Made by a program: the position numbers and the translations under genes | Notes under the pieces: generated by a model | The model's database searches: none | Seen by the model: only the letters and a program-made list of their open reading frames with translations | What the model was told of the DNA's origin: nothing | In this document: piece after piece, positions 51,501 through 57,400 of the stretch | Layout of the letters: the number at the start of each line of letters is the position of its first letter | How positions within the stretch are numbered: position 1 is the stretch's first letter | Assembly: GCF_050436995.1 (NCBI RefSeq) | Contig: NC_134760.1 | Span: 10,744,001 to 10,808,000, forward strand | Length of the DNA stretch: 64,000 nt | Source: Anticarsia gemmatalis | Lineage: Eukaryota; Arthropoda; Insecta; Lepidoptera; Erebidae | Reading direction: 5' to 3'

Positions 51501-54418
51501 GGGTAACGTGACGAGTAGACTGAGTGCAGCAGGAGTATTAAAGAAATAAGATAATAGAAAAGGTTTTTGAGTTTTATAAGCCTTAATATTTAGCATTCGT
51601 GGATTATTCCAAAGCTTTTGACAGCATTACTCATTCCGCCATAGAATCATCACTCCATCCAAGTCCTACTTAAAGATACTATGTAGAATCGAACCTTCCT
51701 ACATCAAACTAATCAAAGCAATAGACAACAATATCATACCAAATCCAAAGAAGAAGCGTGAAACAGGGAGACCCGCTATCTCCCAAATTATTTACCAGCA
51801 CCCTCAGAGAAATTTTCAGGAGCCTGGCGGTGTTACGGCAATCAAAAGCATAGTTGTAAGTGGTAAACAGTTAACAAACCATTGTTTTGTAGATGACATA
51901 GTCCTCTTCTCTTTTTCGGCATCGGAACTCGAATCAATGCTCAAAGATCTGAGCACGGCAAACCTTCAGATTAGACTGAGTAAGAACCGTACAAAAACCC
52001 AGGTTATGACCAACAACACAAAACGTAGGGTCGAGGTAGACGGGCACGTCATAGACTATGTCGACGAGTATGCTTGCTAGGGGCAGATAACCTCTTTTAA
52101 CAACCGACAGGACAAAGAGTTGGACAAACGTGTCACAAGTGCCTGAAAGAGATCCTGGTCCAGGAAAGAGCTAATGAAGGGTAACCTTCCACTGTCACTG
52201 AAGTGAAAGCTCGTCGACATGTTTATACCTACTACTCGTCCTTACCTACACTGCCCAAACATGGTCCCTTACGGAAAACCAGAAAGAGCCAGAGAGCGAT
52301 GGAGCATAGTATATTATGCGTCAAAAGAACAGATCACGTCCGAAATTCTATACTGCGCTCCCAAACTCGCATAGCCGATGTAAGGGAGAAGACCGCCTGG
52401 CTGAAATGGAACTGAGCCGGCCACATTATACATATGCATTCGGAAAGGTGGAGCCGCTTATACCAATACCAACTGGGATACCAACTGGATGCTAGAAGAT
52501 GGTCATAGCAGACGCGGGAGACTTAAATGGAGATGGTGGGATGACCTAGACGCATTTGAAAAGGACTGGTCGGATCTTGCCCCTGAAAGAGGAATTTGAA
52601 AGGAAAGGGTGCCTCTTTACTTTGCCTGCATCAAAATGTATTATTTTATTTTTAAAATTGTAACGAAAACTAAAATTATTATCATACCAAACGGTCATAT
52701 TTCTGGCCATCTTCCCATTCTAGCACGCTAAAAATGATTATTTATTCCACAATAATTTAATGCAAAAGGGACGTATTTCAAAATATGCTACTGTTATATT
52801 ACAAAATATAATAACAAATACTAGTGTTTGAATGCAAAACGGTAGTTTTCAGAAATATGGCACTTTTGTATTACAAAATATGGTAACAAATACTATAGTT
52901 AGAATGCAAAAAGGAAGTTTTCCAAAATATGGCAGTTTTGTATTGTAAAATATAATCACATTAACTTGAAATTTTGCACCCAACACAGACATATTTTGGA
53001 TTGTGGCACTTTTTCATGCAACTGACGAGCATTTGCGTTGAATCTCCGGGCGCAACTCACAAAGTGGCTGTTTTGCACTGACATTACCTGTCAAAGTGAG
53101 CTAATGCAAAAAGGGCAGTAAGTCAGTGCAGCCATAATATAAGCAAAAATGATGGGGGTTTTTTTTTTACTATAAAATATAGTCGGTTCAGGTGTCATTT
53201 TTGCAATAAAACGATTTTCATTTTTTTTTGAGTTGTGGCCCTTTTGCATTGAAGGAGCGATATGATATTTACGAGAAGTATCATTTATACTAATGCAATA
53301 ATACATTTACAATATAACTAGTGGGATTTCAGTAATATTATAAAGCCAATTAATTGTACACGCGAGCTTATAACCCTTATTAACACATGCATCCATTTGA
53401 TTACTACATCCAATATATTCGTATGTAATTCGTAGTTAATAACGCAACAGCTGACAAAACCACGTGTCTTGTGAATTAATTAAGTCGATGTATCTGAATG
53501 CTAATGAGAACAGGCTTTATCAGTAACTAGGCAGTTGAGGGCAATGACCTGTGTTTAGACATCAGCTAAGGTTTCACTGTCTATGGTCTGGACGGTGTAG
53601 TATACGACTGCTAACTATGTTTTGGGCTTAATTCCTAGGTCTGGTAAAGTGCTTTTTCTAACCCATGTCTGTCCCATTGCAAGGCGAAAATCTCCTCCCG
53701 AACGAAGGAAGGGTTAGGTCTTGAATCCACCACGCTGGCTAAGTGCAAACTGGTTTTTGAAAACAGCCCCGAGTTTGGTAACTGTTTCATGGTAATAGAC
53801 TCGCCCCCTATTACATGAGACAAAATTTTTTAAAGCGAAATCAGGGTGTTTTCTTACACCTTTGGGTGTTACAGGCGTGATAATATGTATTTATTTGAAT
53901 GCTAATGAGAATTGTTGTTCACAGGCTCTATCAGTAGCTAGACAGTTGGGGGCAATGACCTACGTCGAGACATCAGCTAGGGCTTCGACTAAAGGTGTCA
54001 AAGACGCCTTTGAAGTAGCCGCACTTGCCGCGCTCGGCAAACTTAACAAACAACAAATGAAACAACAGGTATGCAACTTTAATATTCCTTTGCCACCTTC
54101 AATTATAATATAACTTGTACTATGTAGATGCAACTAAGAGTAATTACCATATATTTGTGTGAATAAGTAAACTGTAATTTAACTGTAAACAAAAATTAGT
54201 TTAAGGGGTTAAAAATAATAAGGGAGGCGTGTTTTAAATTGAAAAATAAAATAATATTATCTATGATTACAGTTTGCTTATGATTGTTAAAATAAAATTC
54301 ATCTTGAATGTACAAATTTATTTTTATTCTTTAACAGAAACAAGTGGGCCGCAGCAAAAGCAAGCGTGACCTGAAGGCTGAGCTGAAAGGCCGAGCGAAG
54401 AGTTGCTGCGTCATGTGA
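12373..54418 (+). CDS. Rnd/RhoE-like atypical Rho GTPase, six coding exons
   Basis: Joining 12373-12516, 39301-39388, 48525-48634, 49622-49756, 53925-54068 and 54338-54418 gives 702 nt, or 233 residues, with GT-AG introns throughout. Motifs: P-loop GDTQCGKT (28-35), switch I PTGFE with effector Thr53, switch II WDTSGT (74-79), G4 CKAD (133-136), Rho insert helix around LTMLSKLRTHPVTSEE, G5 TSA (175-177), basic tail (GRSKSKRDLK) and prenylation box CCVM (230-233). Residues equivalent to Ras 12, 59 and 61 are Thr, Ser and Thr. In Rnd proteins these positions are also substituted and GTP hydrolysis is lost, so this protein is predicted to be constitutively GTP-bound and to antagonise Rho-actomyosin signalling at the membrane. 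Terminal Met favours farnesylation. Introns of 26.8, 9.1, 1.0, 4.2 and 0.27 kb are full of repeats. Family placement is from motifs only. Confidence 0.92.
12795..13028 (-). mobile_element. tRNA-derived SINE, antisense in intron 1
   Basis: Read on the minus strand it starts with a tRNA-like head (gcctccgtggtgcagtggtt) carrying a B box (gggttcgatttcc), then a body ending cgggagttatct, then an A-rich AAAT tail at about 12795-12830. Related copies are at 42437-42640, 43070-43441 and 57677-57903. Mobilised in trans by a LINE partner; no coding capacity. Confidence 0.85.
13580..13609. other. Small hairpin
   Basis: ctcgccaa and ttggcgag form 8-bp inverted arms around a 13-base centre. Function unknown; possibly a MITE remnant. 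Confidence 0.35.
16003..16098 (+). repeat. 29-bp tandem repeat, about three units
   Basis: Units built on agagacagagacaaaactgg then gccgattta, starting around 16003, 16031, 16060 and a partial at 16089. They differ by a few bases each, indicating an old minisatellite. Confidence 0.8.
16729..19680 (-). CDS. Endonuclease/reverse transcriptase ORF2 of CR1/jockey-like element
   Basis: 983 residues, uninterrupted, from ATG at 19680 to TAA at 16729. The N-terminal endonuclease starts NIYHQNVCGLNNK and includes CISEHFL, RGGTVILARK, CGDFNIDLL and SSCIDNILTN. The reverse transcriptase includes FKIAKIIPIYKKG, YRPISLLPTMSKIFEK, QFGYTAGVGTQDAI, LDLSAAFDTVNHELL, TGVPQGSILGP and catalytic FADD (700-703, bases 17572-17583). 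The C-terminal part shows the thumb region (TKFLGVNIDEYLNWKDE), and no RNase H domain is obvious. The length is normal for ORF2 of this superfamily. The start is only 10 bases from a TGA that may close ORF1. Intact reading suggests relatively recent activity or purifying selection before insertion. Confidence 0.85.
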   Translation of the reverse strand: MCINNHNNDSTFTNLNIYHQNVCGLNNKKNEFEIYIESLKIGIDYLCISEHFLNDKLVNLINFTNYRIVSFNTRRNKQRGGTVILARKYRECEELPIAKKLYTMEAFEICAVKDKITGACICCCYRNPYDTNLNMFMNKLEALLENLYGSNCCICGDFNIDLLTDSKKSRDFINLLTCYNFKPLIDTITFIRNDSSSCIDNILTNIPSQCIHKLDVDHNGLADGHAGLLCNLTLLCKKINKNKVFYVMKRRVTTKNKIRYRQRLLSFDWNNLGFNTFMKTLQTVYKQSFKRQKRQIRFNALTNLHWVSKGIKTSSQMKRFLVVGKGEHNHFSINNYRQNYIAVYRRVIKQSKRLAVQREIVKFKNLSKDIWKIINRHRNKKQVIKDNINLKSGNKIVSDPSKIVNIFAEEFGRTFSQTQGYSQMAISILEKHTCKVEDPITWDPVTSKEIFKLVNHMDNKSSCGFDELPISSIKENVDILAEPMTNMFNDCLEQGIFPDQFKIAKIIPIYKKGVKSDPSMYRPISLLPTMSKIFEKVIKDRLIKHLKLNNVLHLRQFGYTAGVGTQDAIESLVSDIVNRMNQKKKVAGLYLDLSAAFDTVNHELLLKKFEHYGVRGNAGKLLESYLKNRKMFVEIQAVADSNGSDSKCTCEETFRSKMMPINTGVPQGSILGPIFFITFINDLIHYVTNISNGDIQPIMFADDTNAIISAKTIASLNLKVNETLSIFHNWFSINSLKLNTSKTNIMLFRSTAKNSDKLNCVLNGEIINTVRTTKFLGVNIDEYLNWKDELASLESAISSACYVLRSLRDEVGIEYLKIVYYGLVESKLRYSILFWGASYNYNIARAFVLQKRAIRTIVGIRQDASCKPYFENLEILTVPSLYILVLLTNFAKHVHNYETEEERQLRENTRRKDFQCKYIPHLNIVKHSSYYSAIKIFNKLPTGLKNLLYKSNFKIKLKTFLQKGCLYSLDDLQKCTYSEVEQQ
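19691..19855 (-). pseudogene. Possible ORF1 C-terminal remnant of the same retrotransposon
   Basis: The minus strand is open for 54 codons before a TGA at 19691-19693, rich in Ser and Thr (ISVSTQTDNASF, LSETPSPIIM), with no recognisable zinc knuckle. The stop lies 10 bases before the ORF2 ATG, a spacing plausible for coupled translation. Weak evidence. Confidence 0.3.
19861..23745. other. Intronic stretch, nothing assigned
   Basis: AT-rich sequence within intron 1, no gene or clear element. A local inverted repeat (aaaaagatttac and gtaaatctttt near 22716-22768) is the only structure noticed. Confidence 0.45.
23746..23850 (+). repeat. Dispersed repeat family B, copy 2
   Basis: Shares gtgacgtcac, gtatttctatacta and atgtgtttttgacatttgg with 4150-4255. 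Located in intron 1. Confidence 0.65.
23869..23914 (+). repeat. 12-bp tandem repeat
   Basis: Nearly four copies of ttcctaaaagtt, the last degenerating into atatat. It directly follows the family B repeat. Confidence 0.9.
24604..24841 (+). repeat. Short retroposon-like dispersed repeat
   Basis: Contains gtgactgactgacatagtga, ggacgaatcgggctggattt and ends cacgcggacgaagtcgcagg before aactagt. The end motif recurs widely in Lepidoptera genomes (from memory). A related inverse copy may be at 27003-27150. Confidence 0.6.
25195..25460 (+). repeat. Diverged retroposon-like repeat
   Basis: Contains gtgtttgtctctcctgcttt, gaaaacggatgaaccgattt and, near its end, atcgggccagtagtttctga, the latter shared with family A at 826-1077. 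Decayed. Confidence 0.5.
25909..25942. other. Perfect 13-bp hairpin
   Basis: agtatcggataag and cttatccgatact are exact inverse complements around the 8-base loop tctgataa. Located in intron 1. Confidence 0.85.
26001..26070 (+). repeat. Dispersed repeat family C, copy 1
   Basis: Shares aggttacgataccttatttg, a CCGA-rich centre, cgatcgaattaca and a cgcggtcacgggtta segment with 36228-36312. Unclassified, probably a DNA-transposon remnant. Confidence 0.55.
27003..27150 (-). repeat. Retroposon-like repeat, minus strand
   Basis: On the minus strand it begins with ttgtttgttactctttcacg-like sequence and ends near gcggaaactagta, the same general organisation as 24604-24841. Strongly decayed. Confidence 0.4.
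30602..30662 (-). repeat. LINE 3'-region fragment, minus strand
   Basis: On the minus strand reads cataaaatcacgccttcttc then ccataggagtagg and gcagagacca. The same motif is seen at 31417-31497, 33578-33715 and 60141-60183. Confidence 0.6.
31107..31178 (-). tRNA. tRNA-Glu (TTC)
   Basis: The 72-nt minus-strand cloverleaf starts tcccgtatggtctagtggct, with A box TGGTCTAGTGG-like and B box GGTTCGATTCCC. The anticodon loop CTTTCAC reads TTC (glutamate). The acceptor stem TCCCGTA pairs perfectly with TACGGGA, and the discriminator is A. No intron and no encoded CCA. A short T run follows on the minus strand side only weakly. Antisense within intron 1 of the GTPase gene. Likely functional. Confidence 0.95.
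31417..31497 (+). repeat. LINE 3'-region fragment
   Basis: Contains cataaaatcacgccttgttc, cataggggtaggcagacacc and cgccatttagtacgatccta. Same family as 30602-30662. Confidence 0.65.
33218..33307 (+). repeat. Non-LTR retrotransposon 3'-end fragment
   Basis: Contains gtggtggactcaaggcccaa, cccctccctcg and gggaggagacccttgtcc, matching 44690-44786. Confidence 0.65.
33578..33715 (+). repeat. LINE 3'-region fragment
   Basis: Contains ataaaatcacaccctgttcc, aggagtagccagagacc, cacttggtacgattctta and a following tccttgcttcatcc segment. It is a longer copy of the family at 31417-31497. Confidence 0.6.
34145..34287 (+). repeat. Dispersed repeat family D, partial copy
   Basis: Shares gtcgtgtggttagtggt, aaggcctttgacgtggttta and aacgactgttatctcaattg with the fuller copy at 38222-38490. 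Confidence 0.7.
36228..36312 (+). repeat. Dispersed repeat family C, copy 2
   Basis: aggttatgataccttatttg, then cgacgcgacgtttcgatcca and cgaccgtagtcacgaactga. Aligns with 26001-26070. Confidence 0.55.
37238..37704. mobile_element. Uncharacterised 467-bp MITE
   Basis: aggggagtatacattagagc at 37238 and the inverse complement of its end at 37684-37704 form imperfect inverted repeats of about 21 bp. No coding capacity. Flanking TTA-like bases could be a target duplication but are not clear. Confidence 0.55.
38222..38490 (+). repeat. Dispersed repeat family D, fuller copy
   Basis: Contains gtcgtatggttagtggtcaa, aaggcctttgacatggctta, gccctccgaagcacggagac, atgcggtcacccatctatga and accgaccggtgagcgcaact. 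The minus-strand copy at 59484-59733 aligns across its length. A short inverted element within it (tccgaagcacgga) is conserved in both. Class unknown: SINE or retroposon tail. Confidence 0.75.
39301..39388 (+). CDS. GTPase coding exon 2 (switch I and WDTSG)
   Basis: The acceptor tttattgcag ends at 39300 and the donor gtaact starts at 39389. Encodes residues 49-77 and the first base of Gly78: AYTPTGFEKY to VNFSVWDTS. The intron splits the Gly of the G3 box in phase 1. Confidence 0.93.
40255..40330 (-). repeat. tRNA-like SINE head or tRNA pseudogene
   Basis: Minus strand starts actgcctctgtaacgcgatc and has gggttagaatcccc, a B-box-like motif with one mismatch. Stems are degraded, so it is not counted as a tRNA gene. 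Confidence 0.5.
42437..42640 (-). mobile_element. tRNA-derived SINE, minus strand
   Basis: Same family as 12795-13028: head at the right (gccaccgtgatgccgaag), B box gggttcgattcc, body with gtcgcggggacttttacaaa (plus strand) and an end at gacaactcctg. Moderately diverged. Confidence 0.8.
43070..43441 (+). mobile_element. tRNA-derived SINE interrupted by a MITE
   Basis: The head ctccgtggcccagtggttaa with B box gggttcgattccc is followed by ttatttgtgcgatcc. The body breaks at about 43180 and resumes at about 43353 with gggtctggttgtacc through gcgagagttatct. The intervening 172 bp is the MITE listed next. A short MITE-end copy (gctccattctctactaatat) directly precedes the SINE head. Confidence 0.8.
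43181..43352. mobile_element. 172-bp MITE (family E) nested in a SINE
   Basis: Starts gtagctctattctctactac and ends tatagaatcgcgctac, imperfect inverted repeats of about 17 bp. Copies at 61727-61896 (170 bp) and, decayed, at 48738-48915 share the centre actatcgactatcgaca, gagaaattttgta, ctgatcagcgcctct and ggcagtacat. No coding capacity. Confidence 0.8.
44545..44786 (+). repeat. Non-LTR retrotransposon 3' end
   Basis: Contains aggttcgaaaccgaggcaac, gaaaacatcgtgatgcaacc, cctgagagttctt, gtggtgggctcaagggctaa, gggaggagacccttgcccag and cagtgggacattaatagg. This series is a familiar 3' end of a LINE family in moths and butterflies (from memory). Confidence 0.7.
45091..45304 (+). mobile_element. Mariner-derived MITE, copy 2
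   Basis: A 214-bp element flanked by TA (45089-45090 and 45305-45306) with arms ttaggtcggaaaaaaagtct and its inverse. The plus-strand centre encodes about 27 residues of a mariner transposase including KLDIWVPHELTERN, where the WVPHEL motif is intact. The centre is in the opposite orientation to copy 1 relative to the window. Confidence 0.88.
45805..46067 (+). repeat. Dispersed repeat family A, copy 2
   Basis: actagctgaccagcccaact to ctttataatattagtatagat, aligned over the full length with 826-1077. Confidence 0.75.
46615..46680 (+). repeat. tRNA-like retroposon head
   Basis: gtgcgttagtgtgttggta followed by a consensus B box (aggttcgattccc). Stems do not form a clean cloverleaf, so it is treated as a SINE or tRNA pseudogene. 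Confidence 0.45.
46868..46930 (-). repeat. tRNA-like retroposon head, minus strand
   Basis: Minus strand has gtgcgggttcgattaccggg, a B-box-like element, with a degraded 5' half. Confidence 0.4.
47292..47364 (+). tRNA. tRNA-Phe (GAA)
   Basis: A 73-nt cloverleaf starting gccgaaatagctcagttggg, with acceptor stem GCCGAAA pairing with TTTCGGC and discriminator A. A box TAGCTCAGTTGG and B box GGTTCAATCCC are present, and anticodon loop CTGAAGA reads GAA (phenylalanine). No intron. It lies in sense orientation in intron 2 of the GTPase gene, followed within about 35 bases by a T-rich stretch. Likely functional. Confidence 0.96.
48525..48634 (+). CDS. GTPase coding exon 3
   Basis: Acceptor tgtccccag, donor gtaact at 48635. 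Two bases complete Gly78, then residues 79-114: TTAYDTVRPLAYQDARVF to PETLHNAAAK. Thr79 replaces the catalytic Gln of switch II. The YDTVRPL segment matches the YDxVRPL of Rnd proteins. Confidence 0.93.
48738..48915. mobile_element. Decayed MITE of family E
   Basis: Shares cttctatcgactatc, ggctagctctcgaaaaatgt, gaaaatctgatcagc and an end at gagaatcgtgctt with 43181-43352. Termini are degraded. Confidence 0.65.
49470..49575 (+). repeat. Dispersed repeat family B, copy 3
   Basis: gtcgtatttctacatttaaa, tgtgtttttgacattttcat and gtagctgatttaactgatag. Lies 47 bases before exon 4. Confidence 0.6.
49622..49756 (+). CDS. GTPase coding exon 4 (G4 box and Rho insert)
   Basis: Acceptor aacttccag, donor gtaaca. 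Residues 115-159: WYREVRTHGG, VLLCGCKADLRHDKE, then TLTMLSKLRTHPVTSEE. CKAD replaces NKxD, as CKSD does in Rnd. The Rho-specific insert helix is present. Confidence 0.93.
51599..52640 (+). pseudogene. Fossil RTE-like reverse transcriptase fragment
   Basis: Translated pieces in shifting frames retain VDYSKAFDSI (51599 on), CFVDDIVLFS (FVDD at 51886-51897, the degraded catalytic box), RAMEHSILCVKRTDHVRN and KTAWLKWN (about 52290-52412), and PKWRWWDD-like C-terminal motifs. Many stops and frameshifts separate them. The arrangement follows the RT and C-terminus of RTE-like ORF2 and is related to, but clearly different from, the intact copy at 5974-9006. The 5' endonuclease is absent. Long dead. 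Confidence 0.75.
52761..52976 (+). repeat. 72-bp tandem repeat, three units
   Basis: Units begin tgcaaaa at 52761, 52833 and 52905. Each has a sequence like gttttcaaaatatggcactt, then ttgtattacaaaatat and aacaaatact. Exact 72-bp spacing, with about 15-20 percent divergence by eye. Confidence 0.85.
53488..53571 (+). pseudogene. Decayed duplicate of GTPase exon 5
   Basis: gaatgctaatgagaa then caggctttatcagtaactag, gcagttgagggcaatgacct and gacatcagcta align with 53896-53981. It encodes ALSVTRQLRAMTCV before a TAG, where exon 5 has ALSVARQLGAMTYVE. The nine intronic bases with the pyrimidines before the acceptor (ttgttgttc) are missing. Not usable as an alternative exon. Confidence 0.85.
53640..53745 (-). 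repeat. Non-LTR retrotransposon 3'-end fragment, minus strand
   Basis: Minus strand reads ccagcgtggtggattcaaga, cctaacccttccttcgttcg, ggaggaga and aatgggacagac. Same family as 44690-44786. Confidence 0.65.
53925..54068 (+). CDS. GTPase coding exon 5 (G5 box)
   Basis: Acceptor gttgttcacag, donor gtatgc. Residues 160-207: ALSVARQLGAMTYVETSARA then KGVKDAFEVAALAALGKL. TSA is the G5 motif; the C-terminal helix follows. Confidence 0.93.
54069..54337 (+). other. Intron 5 (269 bp)
   Basis: Phase 0, gtatgc to ttattctttaacag. AT-rich, no repeats noticed. Confidence 0.9.
54338..54418 (+). CDS. GTPase coding exon 6 (basic tail and CaaX)
   Basis: Residues 208-233: KQVGRSKSKRDLKAELKG and ending KSCCVM, then TGA at 54416-54418. 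The basic tail plus C-a-a-Met box predicts farnesylation and membrane attachment. Rnd3 also ends with a KSC-x-VM sequence (from memory). Confidence 0.93.
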   Translation, partial: KQVGRSKSKRDLKAELKGRAKSCCVM

Positions 54419-57400
54419 TCCGTGGCCGGCCACCCCTCCCGGTGGCCGCACGACTGCTAGGCGACCACCGCCCTATCTTCCTTGAATCCTACCGTTCCGT
54501 TAAGGAACAAATCCGGGCCTAAGACTACGCCTTGTGGAACACCCAACGCAAATTTTTCACTGACACGTTACACTCTAAACAGGAGGTAACTATCGTGACA
54601 CACCTTTTAGTGTCACCTTTTTATAATAATATAAAGTGAAAAGACGACGTGAAGTGCTCGTAATAATATCTAATCTAAGTGTGATTCGTTATCAAAAGCC
54701 TAATAGAGAACTATTAATCTAATGAAGTGTAAATTTTAATGGGACAAAGTTCTTCGGATTTTTAGGTGACGGTAATTGAAAGGTGCAATGTAATTTTAGC
54801 CCTCAGGGTTTGAGCGTGAGCCTGTGATAAAGTTAAAAATAGAAAATTTGCGAAAACTAGAAACGTTAGATTGGATTATAAAGGCGAGAAAACGCTCATA
54901 TTGGCATAATAATATCATCAAAAATATTAAACATGTAACTTGTAAAGATTCATAATAGTTAGGAAGATATAAGTGTTTTCATATACATTGAAATAACGGT
55001 CTAAGTATAACTTGGTGTTTTTCTATAAGATAGCATTTTCATATGTATAGAATGTAATGGATATTAAGATGCTCCGTTGTTTTGTGTAGGACCAATGTTG
55101 CTATTAATTTTAATGCTGTAGCTTTAAAATTGTTTGAGAGGCTACAAGCTGATAAATTTTCTTTGTGATATACATACGTAAATGTAATTTATAAAAATGA
55201 AATGCACAATGGTGGACAATACTAAAATACGGAGGTCCATTTGCTAGTTAGTTCCACGTCCATGTTCGCTGTAGGTGTTAGAATTTTGTACGTTTACAAT
55301 ATGACAAACTAAATGTTGCTTGCCTGTGGAGAATCATCCATTTATATAAAAACATTCACTGCATGTGAAAACAAAAACAATTACTTTCATTCATTTATGA
55401 AAAATACATTCATTTAGGTTTTGTATTTCATTAAAATTTATAGAATTTATATGTTTAAAACTGACACAAATCTGATTTTACCAACAATTTATCTCTTATA
55501 AGCTCATGAAACATCAAACACATATTTGAGTAAAATACTAACGTTTTTAATACTACGTTTATTCAGACATTAAGCCTAACCGTCGGCAGGCCGTATAACA
55601 ATTAGGTTTCAGGTCACGTCTAACCTAGCCAGGCTGGTCACGAACACTTTCATAATCCCTAACGTGAAATAAAAGTAAGGAAAACAGAAAATATTCATAG
55701 CAGCCAACAGGAGCTCATGAAATTCATTGAATTTTAATATTGTGAAGTATTTTAACATGGAAAATGTTGTTTATGTTGCCTTTACCAGATTTATTGGCGG
55801 CGGGATAATCTATAAAAGCGTTGCGTTTAGTGCAAAATATTTATTTACTGTTTATGTATTTATATCTCGAGAATCGAAGGAAATAATGTTAAGTGCCTCC
55901 TTTAAAAAAAGCGGTCGATTACATGGGATAAAAGATTACGAATATCTTCATCTAATTGACTTCATTTTCATTTATGTAGGTATAACATAATTTTGAAAAC
56001 GCAAGAATTTGTATTGTTTTTTATTTATTTATTGACGTGTTCTGCGTTTAGTAGAGCAAAGATCGGTACAATAACACTTAAATTTGTTGGTAAAATCAGA
56101 CGTAAAAATTTAATTTTCTTTCTATTTAAAAAATCAATGGTTATACCTTATTTTATAATTATTTTGAATTGTTTAAAGTATTGTAAGTCGATATCAAGCT
56201 TTAAATTCAATGTTAGCTTTAATTATCGTTATATTTAACTATTTAATATGTAATTCATTGAAGCGACGGACTAAAACATTATTTACCATGTTTTCTTTTA
56301 TTTATGAACAAATGTACATATCATGTAAGTTTCGTGTTAATGTGAACTCTGGCGTTTTTTGAACGAAAAATACTATCCATTTTAAAACTATGGTATATAA
56401 AACTTTTATTGTAGTAGTAATTTACTTTCAAAGAAACTTGATAACGCACAATGTGTGTCTATATTTGAATGATATTTTTTTAAATATGACCCTTGATAAG
56501 AATAATGTTTTATAATTTATCTTTTCATAAATCATGCTAATTTTAATCAATTGTATTTAACCATTTTAGAAAAGGAAGACATGTAAAACCATTTTTAGTA
56601 CAAACATTTTGAAAGAAACATTGTTAAACCTGAACGATTCGCTGGAAAAGTTCCAGAAAAGACTTGACTACCCTCATAAGTCCAACTAAATGACTAAACA
56701 GATAGCAAAAGTGGAACAGGACTAATGCAAAATTTAACAAAAGAATGTCTTTTAAACTTTCAAGTTGCATGACGATTTTCTAATATTATACGAGAGATTA
56801 ATAATTTTACGATTAACAAAAGGTACAAAGCTCAGACGTCAGCTTGTGACATTGCGAGCTGCGCCGAAACGTCAAGCATATTGAGTTAAAGTTAAAATGC
56901 ATAATCATGTTAATTTACATGTGATGACTACTGTAATTTTAACCGGGAAAAGTCTACTTCCATGATAAAGGATGTGCCTTTATTCCAGAAGCAGACTCTT
57001 TCCATGGCTCCATGGCTACTCAGGCCATGATTTTTTTTGCTAATTCTTCTTATAACGCCCTGTCCCCTTTCCGAGCTAGTGGTAGATTCAGTTACTGTAC
57101 GACTATCTTAAGTTTCAATATTTGACCTGATTGAATAAATGATTTGACTTTGCTTTTCATTTTGGCAGTTAGACCTTAAGTCCATCATACTAGCCTAATA
57201 AGGGTTTATGTAAAAAATATAAAAAATATGTATTAATAATTAGTATATAAGTATGTATGAAAACTGTATATTATATTAAAAAGCGAATGACGTCAGAGTT
57301 CTTCCAAATGCCTTATATGTTATTCTTTAGTTTTGTAATAATGTAAAACATGTTTTTAATATTAGACAAGTTAACTCGACGTTAGGCCACTTTGAATGTT

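Larger units (their letters stand above)
50984..53262. mobile_element. Uncharacterised 2.3 kb inverted-repeat element with internal repeats
   Basis: atatcgctccttgaatacaa then aagggccacaa (from 50986) is the inverse of ttgtggcccttttgcattga then aggagcgatat (to 53262), about 31 bp with three mismatches. Inside are a 72-bp tandem array (52761-52976) and scattered tgcaaaagggac-like motifs in both orientations (for example about 51205, 52761 and 53104). No transposase is seen. A decayed RTE-like fragment lies inside. ATAT flanks or the last TIR bases could be the target duplication. Confidence 0.6.
49757..53924 (+). other. Intron 4 (4.2 kb)
   Basis: Phase 0, gtaaca to gttgttcacag. Contains a 2.3 kb inverted-repeat element with an inserted fossil retrotransposon, a decayed duplicate of exon 5 and a LINE 3'-end fragment. 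49.8-50.9 kb shows nothing I can assign. Confidence 0.88.
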
